NCBI RefSeq assembly: GCF_003712195.1
Contig: NZ_RDSD01000015.1
Span: 46,576 to 110,575, forward strand
DNA length: 64,000 nucleotides
Source: Proteiniphilum sp. X52
Lineage (GTDB): Bacteria; Bacteroidota; Bacteroidia; Bacteroidales; Dysgonomonadaceae
Reading direction: 5' to 3'
Positions 1 through 8,771 of this stretch are shown here, piece by piece. Under the pieces are notes generated by a model. It saw only the letters and a list, made by a program, of their open reading frames with translations, did not search any database and had not been told where the DNA came from. The position numbers were made by a program, and so were the translations under genes. Each line of letters opens with the position of its first letter. The first letter of the stretch is position 1.

Positions 1-498
1 ATGACCTACTTCAGAGGTTGTATTGTTCATCATGATGTTCCATCCGTTGTCCCTATTAAAATAGTTTTGAATCATCTTCACGAAATTATACCCGTTTTGA
101 TTGGTTTTGTCGATTCCTATTAAACCGGCACCCAGCAAGGCTGACAGAGAGGTCAGACTTTCGTGAAATTCGCCATTGTTCACCTCAGCTCCCTGACGCA
201 CATCATTCACCGCGGTAAAAAGCCCGAATGTCTGTTGTGGTAAATTACGCCGGTTATTATCCAGCCAGATCATCGGTCCGGCGGGTAACTTCGAATTGAA
301 ATCAAAAACATACTCATCAAACTGCCGCGCTTTCTTTTTCCAATCCAGAAAACTGTAAGGTTGCGGCATATTGGGCATAAGTTCCACTCTGTGTATGTTG
401 GTTTGAGCAACAGGATTACCATAATTAGCAGGTTCTGTCGCACATGAGAACAGAGAAAACAAGCATGCAAACAGGAATAAATCAGCTATAAACTTCAT
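1..498 (-). CDS. Lipoprotein of unknown function, 3' end outside window
   Basis: An open frame runs on the minus strand from an ATG at 498 to the window edge without a stop, so only about 166 N-terminal residues are visible. It starts with a hydrophobic signal sequence ending in LFSC, a lipobox, so the product is probably an outer-membrane or periplasmic lipoprotein. The mature part has motifs such as NMPQPY, PQQTFGLFTAVNDVRQG, GIDKTNQNGYNFV and FNRDNGWNIMMN, which read as a conserved folded domain that I cannot name with certainty. It follows a GH130 gene and a sugar-type MFS gene on the same strand, which suggests a role in glycan processing, but that is inference. A shorter frame at 270-470 in another phase is a shadow. 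Confidence 0.7.
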   Translation of the reverse strand, partial: MKFIADLFLFACLFSLFSCATEPANYGNPVAQTNIHRVELMPNMPQPYSFLDWKKKARQFDEYVFDFNSKLPAGPMIWLDNNRRNLPQQTFGLFTAVNDVRQGAEVNNGEFHESLTSLSALLGAGLIGIDKTNQNGYNFVKMIQNYFNRDNGWNIMMNNTTSEVGH

Positions 499-515
499 AC
501 GATCAAAAAATTAGA

Positions 516-536
516 CTCAAGAGCCAAGAATCAAGA
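516..536. repeat. Short 7-bp-period repeat, three units
   Basis: Three consecutive 7-mers of the form NNCAAGA occur just upstream of the lipoprotein start. They resemble, in period and position, the larger 7-bp arrays elsewhere in the window. The rest of 499-727 is AT-rich; it holds a small palindrome (TCCCGAT, 2 nt, ATCGGGA at 562-577) and no gene. Confidence 0.45.
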
Positions 537-727
537 CTAAACGAATGTGCTAATTTGTTTATCCCGATAAATCGGGACGTGTAGTGCCGATGTGCTCATT
601 GAATTATTAAATCATTGTATCATTCAATTTCATTGGCATATTATTCACATTATTCTCATTAACTACACTTCGTTCCGTTGAACGTTGTTTGTCACATTAC
701 AATCACTTCTTGTATCTGATGAGTGTT

Positions 728-1993
728 TTATACTGTTGAATTGTCATACTTCACATCAATATCATTGATGATATTCTTTGCAAGAGGTAATGAGAACAGT
801 TGAATAGCGCCAACAATCAGCAACGCATATCTGAGGGCAAAATCTTCCGACACCACGTAAGCAAGCGATATGAATAACCCCATTCCGAAAGCGCGGCCAA
901 AAAACAAACCAATCTCATGACTAAGGATATAGGTATATTCACTTCTCTTCTCAATCGCTTTTACCGCATCAATAGTTTTCATCATGGTAGGAAAATACGC
1001 TAAATCGTGAAGGGGTTGAAACAGCACTTTACAGAGTACAAACACAATAACCCCTATCGCCGAAAAGAGAAAAGCGTTAAACAATGTCCCCAGAAAAAAG
1101 ACCAGCAATCCGAATCCGAATATTGCCATCCTGTGCTTGGGCTTAGCAATCCTTCCCAATGTATAAACCAGGATAGCTGTAAGCAGACCTCCAATACCTT
1201 GTATCAGCCCTAAAGCACCCTCATTACCCACAAGGCGCATTACCAGAATAGCCGGTGCCGTCACTAAAAACCCTTGCACCATCCCTTTGAGTCCGGCAAG
1301 CGTCAATAACTTCTTCCAGAGAATATGAAAACGGGTGTAAAAGAATTTTTTTTGCACCGGATTAGTGAAATCACCTTTCGACAAGACAGTCCCTGCAATA
1401 ATTGCTATGAGCAAGCTGATAACGGTAATAATCTGATAACCGTTATTCACATCTAACACCTTGCCGAGAAAATATAACCCACTGACCGATCCCAAGAAAG
1501 CTCCCACAATAAGGGGCACGACAATGCTCCACAAAGAGAAAAAGAAAGACTCCAGACCAAAGAAGTAGTTCCTGTTTTCGTCATTTGTGGAATTCAGCGT
1601 AAGTAAATAACGGTTAGTCCAAAAGAATCCGGTGGACGCTCCCAAGACAAATCCGGATATACCCAACTCCAAAATTCCGGTAAAATTCACAAACATCATC
1701 ACCATTAAGGCCAAAGCCGACAATAAAATCCCAAAAACATACAAGGAAGAAGCTTTGAACTTATTCATCATCAACCCGTTGAGCACTGACGTAGCCAACA
1801 CCCCGGCATACATGCAAAGTTGGTAGATTGCCACATAAGACGGATTACCGGTGTTTCGCATAATATATGCTCCCACAAAAATCTCAATAATGGGCAATAT
1901 GAGCGCATATAACATATTTGTTATAAGCAGCGTTCTTATATTCAACGGTTGAGAACGGAAGAATCTATACTCACTAAATAAGTTTTTCGACAT
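728..1993 (-). CDS. MFS transporter, YqgE-like putative sugar permease
   Basis: The 421-residue protein is hydrophobic throughout, with about 12 predicted membrane segments, and is an inner-membrane major facilitator. The N-terminal segment IRTLLITNMLYALILP and the general pattern match the YqgE-type group of putative transporters, though the assignment is from memory. The start ATG lies only 3 nt after the stop of the GH130 gene, so both are co-transcribed. Pairing with a GH130 mannoside enzyme suggests uptake of short mannosides or mannosyl-GlcNAc. The substrate cannot be read from the sequence. Length is normal for the family and no damage is seen. Confidence 0.85.
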   Translation of the reverse strand: MSKNLFSEYRFFRSQPLNIRTLLITNMLYALILPIIEIFVGAYIMRNTGNPSYVAIYQLCMYAGVLATSVLNGLMMNKFKASSLYVFGILLSALALMVMMFVNFTGILELGISGFVLGASTGFFWTNRYLLTLNSTNDENRNYFFGLESFFFSLWSIVVPLIVGAFLGSVSGLYFLGKVLDVNNGYQIITVISLLIAIIAGTVLSKGDFTNPVQKKFFYTRFHILWKKLLTLAGLKGMVQGFLVTAPAILVMRLVGNEGALGLIQGIGGLLTAILVYTLGRIAKPKHRMAIFGFGLLVFFLGTLFNAFLFSAIGVIVFVLCKVLFQPLHDLAYFPTMMKTIDAVKAIEKRSEYTYILSHEIGLFFGRAFGMGLFISLAYVVSEDFALRYALLIVGAIQLFSLPLAKNIINDIDVKYDNSTV

Positions 1994-1996
1994 TTT

Positions 1997-3040
1997 TTAT
2001 TTCAAAGAATTTAGTATTTCCTTAATTGAGAATTCGGCTTTGCAAATAACCTCATCACTGGCACCATAGAATAATTTAACAACATCTCCCTCCACATAGT
2101 GTCCATTCGTAAATACCACATTGCCAAAGAACCCGGTCTTTTCATATGCGGCCACAGGCTCCATTATAGTTTCCACACTCCGTGCCAGCACTTTGGAGGG
2201 ATCTTTTAAATCCAATAATAGCGCGCCTAAACAATACCTGTGATCCGCATTGGCTCCATGATATATCTCCAACCAACCCTCGTTGGTCTTAATAGGCGCG
2301 GCTCCAGCCCCCACACGTGCCGAATCCCAACTATTGTCCCGGGTAGTTGCGATACATTTGTGATTTCCCCAATGTATCCGGTCGAAAGATTCTGCCAACC
2401 AAATGTAATTCCCCCCCAGTTCAGGACTACTGGGACGGTGCAGCGCATAAAATTTGTCATTGATCTTTTCCTCAAAAATGGCACAATCTTTATTATGTGG
2501 CGGAAATATCATCCCTTTTCTCTCATAGGTCTTGAAATCTTTTGTAGCAATCAGTCCAACACCAACCGCCACATGCGATACCATGGTATAGGTAAGAAAG
2601 AAGCCGTCTTCCATAGTAGCCACACGACAATCTTCGATACCAAACGACTCCAGGGGCCCCTGACCGAAGATTGGCGAATATTCCGGATCCTCGCGAAAAT
2701 GCAGATCGTCATCGCTGTATACAAGGCGTAAATAGGATAATGTGGTGAGATAATTCTGCCCCTTATATTGTATCACGCGAGGGTCTGAGGCGTCTAATTG
2801 AGGATCATCCTCATCAAAACTCATTATCTCTATATGCCCCTCTTTATTATATACCGGAAAACTAATTTTTCCCTCAATCTGTTTTGGCCTTTCAGCCACT
2901 CGTAACACCAGCCATGTTTTGCCGTTCATCCTGAATACTCCCGGATTGAGTAAACATGTTATTTCCATTCCTTCTATTCCCGGTTTTAAATCCGAAGGTC
3001 GTAATATCGGATTTTTGTCGTATCGTTTTGCAATGTCCAT
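1997..3040 (-). CDS. GH130 family beta-mannoside phosphorylase or beta-mannosidase
   Basis: The frame encodes 347 residues from the ATG at 3040, whose start MDIAKRYDKNPIL is typical for GH130. An in-frame upstream ATG at 3094 would add 18 atypical residues. Family marks are the five-bladed propeller pattern, FGIEDCR near residue 135, GAGAAPI followed by EIYHGA, and a DLKDPSKVLARS segment. There is no signal peptide, so it acts in the cytoplasm. GH130 enzymes either phosphorolyse beta-1,4-mannosides (including Man-GlcNAc from N-glycans) or hydrolyse beta-1,2-mannosides. The sequence as read does not decide between these. It is first in an operon with the MFS gene and is divergent from the hybrid two-component regulator. 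Confidence 0.88.
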   Translation of the reverse strand: MDIAKRYDKNPILRPSDLKPGIEGMEITCLLNPGVFRMNGKTWLVLRVAERPKQIEGKISFPVYNKEGHIEIMSFDEDDPQLDASDPRVIQYKGQNYLTTLSYLRLVYSDDDLHFREDPEYSPIFGQGPLESFGIEDCRVATMEDGFFLTYTMVSHVAVGVGLIATKDFKTYERKGMIFPPHNKDCAIFEEKINDKFYALHRPSSPELGGNYIWLAESFDRIHWGNHKCIATTRDNSWDSARVGAGAAPIKTNEGWLEIYHGANADHRYCLGALLLDLKDPSKVLARSVETIMEPVAAYEKTGFFGNVVFTNGHYVEGDVVKLFYGASDEVICKAEFSIKEILNSLK

Positions 3041-3138
3041 GATATAAAGTTTTTTTGAATCAGGGCGAAAATTAGTCAATTTAATACACAGCAAGGTATC
3101 CTAGGTTTTCAAAATAGTACACTTATGTCTCAACTATA

Positions 3139-3218
3139 GAAAATGTTCCATTACATCAGACATTTTCTGTGCTCGGCAAAACAAATAAATTTGTTCTGCT
3201 CTTGCTTAACGAAAATGT
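3139..3218 (+). repeat. 80-bp three-arm palindromic element, copy A
   Basis: The element has an arm GAAAATGT (3139-3146), a 13-nt spacer, the complementary arm ACATTTTC (3160-3167), a 43-nt core and again GAAAATGT (3211-3218). The core contains an inner near-palindrome around AACAAATAAATTTGTT (3180-3195). The middle arm can pair with either flanking arm, giving two exclusive hairpins. Copy B at 13539-13618 has the same length and spacing. The element lies between the divergent GH130 and regulator genes. The 14-mer GAAAATGTTCCATT occurs twice here (3139 and 3211), so a protein operator is an alternative reading. Confidence 0.65.
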
Positions 3219-3306
3219 TCCATTTTATTTGAAATAGTGGACGTTCCAGGTATCAATACTGCTCAAATTTAAATTGTTTGGTACCGGTTTTCAGAATAAA
3301 ATGATG

Positions 3307-3314
3307 TAATTTTG
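3307..3314 (+). promoter_or_regulatory. Candidate -7 box TAATTTTG for the hybrid regulator
   Basis: TAATTTTG matches the Bacteroidota -7 consensus TAnnTTTG and lies 35 nt before the regulator ATG. No good TTG -33 box is seen at 19-20 bp spacing, which fits a weak constitutive promoter. Confidence 0.4.
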
Positions 3315-3349
3315 TGATCCACGGTTCTCAATAGATATTAAGCATCCGG

Positions 3350-6300
3350 ATGAAAAATATTTTTCACATATTATTTCTTATTCTGCCTATAACGGGGTAT
3401 GCTCTTGATTTTGACATTCAATCCTTGACAAATAAAGATGGCCTGTCAAATAGTTCCATCAATGTAATTTTTCAGGACTCTAATCAGCTCATGTGGTTTG
3501 GAACATGGGACGGACTTAATTTATATAACAGTAAGGAATTCCAGGTCTTCAAACCTGTACCCGGAGATCCCCAAAGTATCAGCAACAACATTATCAGGGA
3601 TATTATCGAAGAAAAAAAAGATTTCTTATGGATTGCCACTGATATCGGAATTAATCGGCTCAATATCAAGGAAAGGGTCTTCGAACATTTTTTTGTGGAT
3701 TCCCTAAGACGGGAAATAACCAATGAACGCTCCTATTTGATTGCCGCAAATTCTCAAGGTAAAATCGTAGCCTATATATATCAACAGGGGTTATACTATT
3801 TCGATACCGGGGAGAATGATTTTATCCCTATGGATCTCAATAATAAATTGCACATAAAGAAAATTCTTTTTGATGACAACGATAATTTATGGGTATTGAC
3901 AAAAGAAAAATCTGTATATACGATCCCATTAGACGCACAGGGAAACCGTTTGTCTGCGCGCAACATAAATCAATTTTCACTGAATGACATAGAAAATATC
4001 TTTCATTGTGAATCAGGGCGGATCCTCCTTCAAACATCCGATTATCAATTATATACATATCATGATTCACAAAACGAGCTCACACTTCTCCCTATTCAAA
4101 GTGAAATAGGTTATATCAATGATATTGCTTTTCATGAAGAATCAACGTATATAGGGACAAATAAAGGTTTATACCGGTACAACCATCACACGGGGATAAT
4201 GGCTGTGATAGAAAATATTCCTGTACTAAGCGTATTATATAATATCACCCAGAATATCATATGGGTAGGTACCGACATGAAGGGAATTTACAAAATTGTC
4301 CCTTCCAATGAGAGATTTAAAGTTTATTCATCAGAGAATATTCCTAATTTTGGAACTGTCGCTGTGAGAGCTTTTTTTGAAGATGAAAACCAAACCCTGT
4401 GGGTCGGCACCAAAGGGGCAGGGATATATAATTTCAGAAGAGATCCGAAAAGCGGAGAATTACAACCAAACAATAATTTCAGTGTGAAAGATGGATTATT
4501 AAGCAACTCTGTTTTTGAGATTGTAAAAGGATTTACAAATGAGTACTGGATCGGAACAGATGGAGACGGGATCAACTATTATGATAAAAAATCGAATAGT
4601 ATCCGCAGTTTGAGCATTCCGGCAGAGTTGCGCCTCTCATCCATTTATGCCATTTTACCTGACAATGATAATACCTTATGGGTAGGAACAAGCGGTCAAG
4701 GGATGTACAAACTAAAAATCGATCTCACTGCCACTCCTTACCGTGCCATTGATTACAAGCAATTTATTTTTAAAGAAAAAGAATCGTCATTAAGCAACAA
4801 TATCGTGTATTCGATTATAAAAGAGAATGACACTCACTTATGGATAGGAACACGGGGAGGTGGAATAAATAAATTTGATATTATCAATGAAACCTTTGAA
4901 GTAGTCAAATTTTCCGAAAACAATGCCAGCAGTGATGATGTGCTCTGTTTACATAAAGACAATAAAGGCAACTTATGGGTCGGCACAAGCATGGGGGTAA
5001 ATAAAGTGTCATGGAACGATAAGACAGAACCTGTAATCTATAATTTCAGCGAGAGAAACGGCATACCCAACAATACCATTCATGGAATTCTGGAAGATAA
5101 AAACAATAATTTATGGATTAGCACCAATAACGGACTGACAAAGTTGATCCCCGATGAAGTGGATGAACACTCCTATTATATCATCTCCTATTTTGCAAAT
5201 GATGGACTACAGGATAATGAATTTTCCGACGGAGCTTATTATCAAAGTCCTTATTCCTCTCTTTTTTATTTCGGAGGAATCAATGGTTTCAACGAATTCG
5301 ATCCGCTTAAAATTATTCAAAATGAATATATGCCGGAACTTTGGTTGGATGCTTTTTTTGTTGACAATATTGATATGGAGCTATCCGATTACTTAGTCAG
5401 AAAGAAAAATATGGAAGTGCTCACACTGTCCCACAAAAACAAATCGTTCAGTTTCCGGTTTGTGCCGATGGATTATCTCGCTTCGACCAAATGTGAAATA
5501 GCCTATTTGTTGGAAGGATTTCACGATACATGGGTTAATTTAGGTGCGTCAAATACGATAGTATTCACGAATTTGCCAAAAGGGAAGTATTTACTTAAAG
5601 TGAAGGTAAGCAATGCGAATAAAATATGGAGTGATACTCTTTTCCGTTTGCCTATAGAAATGACGCCACCATGGTGGAAAAGTAATTTAGCCTATTTCTC
5701 TTATATTGTCCTACTCTTATGCCTCATAGCAATTACAAGGAGACTGGTATTATATCGTATAAAGCTCAATAACGATATAAAAATGAAAGAGATGGAAAAA
5801 CAAAAAGCAGAAGAAATCCACCAAGGAAAACTCCGTTTCTTCACCAACATAGCACACGAATTCTCCAACTCTTTGACCCTTATATATGGTCCGTGCGAGA
5901 AACTAATGAAAGAAAAAGAGATCGACAGCTATACTAAAAAATATCTGGGAGTAATAAAATCCAACTCCGAAAGGATGCTGAACCTGATTGAACAGCTCGT
6001 TGAATTCAGAAAAGCCGAAACCGGACATTTAAAACTTAAAATTGAACCCGTTGATATCTCCGAGTTAATTCAATTTGTAATTGATAGCTTTATCGAGATA
6101 CTGGAACAGAAAAAAATCGATTATTCCATCTCTTTCCTGCCGGATGAAAATATAATATGGGTAACCGATAGAAATAATCTTGAAAAAATCATCTTCAACT
6201 TATTGTCAAATGCCGTAAAATACACCCCGGAGGAAGAAAAGATTCAAATTGATATTAAAGCAGAAAATGATCTGTTATCAATCGCAATAAAAAATACCGG

Positions 6301-7384
6301 TATTGGAATAAAATCAGCATACTTTAATGCTTTATTCGACAGGTTTGAAGTGCTGAACCGCTTTGAAAAGCAGGCGTCTACCGGGAATTATCCCCGACAC
6401 GGTATTGGTTTGGCATTATCTAAAAGTATTGCAAACCTGCTAAACGGAGATATACGAATAGAAAGCGACGGAGACACCTTTACCCTTTTTGAGGTTTCTA
6501 TACCACAATCAGAACTCACACCCACTCCATCTGGGGAGATGCCTCTCTTATCTCCTCCCAAATCAGTTGAAGGAGATCTCATAGAGGAAAAAGATCGTTC
6601 ATCGGGGAAGGATAATTTTCCGAATGAGGGGTTTATCCTGATTGTGGAAGACGATAATGAAATCCGCTCAATGATAAAGGATCTTTTGAGCACAAACTAT
6701 ACCATAGTAGAAGCATCCAACGGGAAGGAGGCTTTACAGATTGTCCATAAGCAACGGCCAATATTGGTTATCAGTGATATTATCATGTCGGAAATGAATG
6801 GGGTTGAATTTGTGAAAATAATGAAAACAGAAGAATTCACCCGTCATATCCCAATCATACTCTTATCCTCAAAAAGTTCAATTGAAAGCCAGATTGAAGG
6901 GTTCGAGGTAGGCGCGGACGCCTACATAAATAAACCTTTCAACTTTCGTCATCTGGAAGTAATCGTAAAAAATCTGCTGCATAAAAAAGATGTGTGGAAA
7001 GAGTATAGTCAATCTCCCTATTCTACCCTTGAACAATATGAGGGTAGCCTTATTCAAAAGGAAGATAAAGATTTGATCCTTCGCGTTACAAAAATTATTC
7101 ATGACAACATAGAGAACGAAGAACTCACGATAAATTTCATAGCCAATGAGACGGCTATCAGCAAGATACAGCTTTATCGAAAGATTAAGGAAATCACAAA
7201 AAAAACACCTACCGAATTCATTCGGTCAGTCAGGCTTACACATGCAGCAAAACTACTGAGGACCACAAATAAAACCGTGCAAGAGATCATCTATGCGTCC
7301 GGTTTTAACAACAAGACCTATTTCTACAGAGAATTTCTCAAACAATTCAACAAGACTCCCAAAGAATACAGGGAACCAGGTTAG
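3350..7384 (+). CDS. Hybrid two-component system regulator (HTCS), AraC-type output
   Basis: This 1344-residue protein combines a signal peptide, periplasmic Reg_prop propeller repeats (recurring LWVGT/LWIGT motifs, to about residue 650), a Y_Y_Y domain, a membrane segment near residues 776-797, a histidine kinase, a receiver domain (about 1095-1205, acceptor Asp1143 in VISDIIM) and an AraC-type HTH at the end. The phospho-acceptor His836 sits in NIAHEFSNSLTLI, where the usual RTP after the histidine is replaced by SNS. The ATPase G1 box reads NTGIGI rather than DTGIGI. Such regulators sense oligosaccharides directly and switch on glycan genes; the divergent GH130/MFS genes are the obvious local target. 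Nothing downstream is co-directional, since the next gene is convergent. Confidence 0.95.
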   Translation: MKNIFHILFLILPITGYALDFDIQSLTNKDGLSNSSINVIFQDSNQLMWFGTWDGLNLYNSKEFQVFKPVPGDPQSISNNIIRDIIEEKKDFLWIATDIGINRLNIKERVFEHFFVDSLRREITNERSYLIAANSQGKIVAYIYQQGLYYFDTGENDFIPMDLNNKLHIKKILFDDNDNLWVLTKEKSVYTIPLDAQGNRLSARNINQFSLNDIENIFHCESGRILLQTSDYQLYTYHDSQNELTLLPIQSEIGYINDIAFHEESTYIGTNKGLYRYNHHTGIMAVIENIPVLSVLYNITQNIIWVGTDMKGIYKIVPSNERFKVYSSENIPNFGTVAVRAFFEDENQTLWVGTKGAGIYNFRRDPKSGELQPNNNFSVKDGLLSNSVFEIVKGFTNEYWIGTDGDGINYYDKKSNSIRSLSIPAELRLSSIYAILPDNDNTLWVGTSGQGMYKLKIDLTATPYRAIDYKQFIFKEKESSLSNNIVYSIIKENDTHLWIGTRGGGINKFDIINETFEVVKFSENNASSDDVLCLHKDNKGNLWVGTSMGVNKVSWNDKTEPVIYNFSERNGIPNNTIHGILEDKNNNLWISTNNGLTKLIPDEVDEHSYYIISYFANDGLQDNEFSDGAYYQSPYSSLFYFGGINGFNEFDPLKIIQNEYMPELWLDAFFVDNIDMELSDYLVRKKNMEVLTLSHKNKSFSFRFVPMDYLASTKCEIAYLLEGFHDTWVNLGASNTIVFTNLPKGKYLLKVKVSNANKIWSDTLFRLPIEMTPPWWKSNLAYFSYIVLLLCLIAITRRLVLYRIKLNNDIKMKEMEKQKAEEIHQGKLRFFTNIAHEFSNSLTLIYGPCEKLMKEKEIDSYTKKYLGVIKSNSERMLNLIEQLVEFRKAETGHLKLKIEPVDISELIQFVIDSFIEILEQKKIDYSISFLPDENIIWVTDRNNLEKIIFNLLSNAVKYTPEEEKIQIDIKAENDLLSIAIKNTGIGIKSAYFNALFDRFEVLNRFEKQASTGNYPRHGIGLALSKSIANLLNGDIRIESDGDTFTLFEVSIPQSELTPTPSGEMPLLSPPKSVEGDLIEEKDRSSGKDNFPNEGFILIVEDDNEIRSMIKDLLSTNYTIVEASNGKEALQIVHKQRPILVISDIIMSEMNGVEFVKIMKTEEFTRHIPIILLSSKSSIESQIEGFEVGADAYINKPFNFRHLEVIVKNLLHKKDVWKEYSQSPYSTLEQYEGSLIQKEDKDLILRVTKIIHDNIENEELTINFIANETAISKIQLYRKIKEITKKTPTEFIRSVRLTHAAKLLRTTNKTVQEIIYASGFNNKTYFYREFLKQFNKTPKEYREPG

Positions 7385-7428
7385 CCATCTCCCTGCCAAA
7401 AGAAACTAATGGATCGTCACCATACGAA

Positions 7429-8709
7429 TTACCCTGTTCGTTCGTGACGATACCGGAACAGGATGGCGAACAGGATGGCAACCACAAGGGCATAACCGGC
7501 GAAAATAAACCAGACACTTTGCCAATCGCCAATCAGCAGCGATGTGGTTGTAGAGCCCACGGTCACGTCTGTCCAGGAGCAAAACCGGTTCACCACCCAC
7601 TGTGCCCATAACGTCCCCACGGTGGCGCCTATCCCGTTGGTCATCAACATAAACAATCCCTGCGCGCTGGCACGGATAGTGTGCGGGGTTTCCTTGTCAA
7701 CAAACAATGATCCTGAAACATTGAAGAAATCGAAAGCCACGCCATATACCAGCATGGAGAACAACAAGAGCCACACACCGCCGCCGGGGTTACCCAATCC
7801 GAAGAACCCGAAGCGCAGTACCCAGGCAAGCATGGCAATCAACATCACGTTCTTGATACCATAACGTTTCAGGAAGAAAGGGATCAGCAGGATGCAGCAC
7901 GCCTCCGATATCTGGGAAAGGGATATCAATATATTTGAATGCTTTACCCCAAAAGTACCGGCATACTCCGGATAAGCTTCAAAACTGGCGATGAACGGGT
8001 TGGCAAATCCGTTGGTGATTTGCAAGGCGACACCCAGCAGCATCGAAAAAATAAAAAAGATTGCCATCTTTCTTATTTTAAAGAGTTTGAAGGCATCCAA
8101 CCCAAGCGCCTGAAACAGGCTCTTGCTACCTGTCGCCGTTGACACAGGGCAACCGGGCAATGTGAACGCGTAAATCCCCAACATAAAGCCCAATAGGGCA
8201 CTCACCACAAACTGCATCGAAGAAGTCTGGTATCCCAGTATATCCACAAGCCACATAGTGCAGATAAAACCTATCGTGCCAAATACACGTATGGGCGGGA
8301 AAACCCTTACCGTGTCCATTCCAGCCTTTTCAAGAATAGTATAAGCTACCGAATTGGACAAAGCCAATGTGGGCATATAAAAAGCCACGCTCAATGCATA
8401 AAGGCCAAAAATAGTGGGGAATGAGACTTCCGTGCCACTAAACAATCCATACAGACCGGCAGAGAGCATGAAGGAGGCAGCCACCAGATGGCTTATTCCC
8501 AACAATTTTTGTGCGGGCACCCATCTGTCGGCCACAATCCCCATGATGGCAGGCATAAAAATGGATACTATCCCCTGTACCGAGTAAAAAATACCGATGT
8601 GCGATCCCAGTCCGGCAGGCCCCAAATAACGGGACATGGAAGTAAGATAGGCCCCCCAGATGGCAAACTGGAGGAAATTCATGATAGTTAGTCTGATTTT
8701 CAATGACAT
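7429..8709 (-). CDS. MFS transporter, nucleoside:H+ symporter family (NupG-like)
   Basis: The protein is a 12-helix inner-membrane carrier of about 426 residues. Starting at the internal ATG (8709) gives MSLKIRLTIMNFLQFAIWGAY, which is how this family normally begins. An ATG 15 nt upstream is less likely. Motifs such as GIFYSVQGIVSIFMPAIMGIVADRW and the Gly-rich C-terminal half match the Nuc_H_symport family, which imports nucleosides with protons. The gene follows the EnvC-like gene by 62 nt on the same strand and may share its transcript. It converges on the hybrid regulator with only 44 nt between stops, and no clear terminator hairpin is visible there. Substrate choice among nucleosides is unknown. 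Confidence 0.85.
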   Translation of the reverse strand: MSLKIRLTIMNFLQFAIWGAYLTSMSRYLGPAGLGSHIGIFYSVQGIVSIFMPAIMGIVADRWVPAQKLLGISHLVAASFMLSAGLYGLFSGTEVSFPTIFGLYALSVAFYMPTLALSNSVAYTILEKAGMDTVRVFPPIRVFGTIGFICTMWLVDILGYQTSSMQFVVSALLGFMLGIYAFTLPGCPVSTATGSKSLFQALGLDAFKLFKIRKMAIFFIFSMLLGVALQITNGFANPFIASFEAYPEYAGTFGVKHSNILISLSQISEACCILLIPFFLKRYGIKNVMLIAMLAWVLRFGFFGLGNPGGGVWLLLFSMLVYGVAFDFFNVSGSLFVDKETPHTIRASAQGLFMLMTNGIGATVGTLWAQWVVNRFCSWTDVTVGSTTTSLLIGDWQSVWFIFAGYALVVAILFAILFRYRHERTG

Positions 8710-8771
8710 AAGTTTTATCTTCAATTATTATTCATTCCTGTTCGGTTATTATCAAGTGGATGTTCAGTCAA

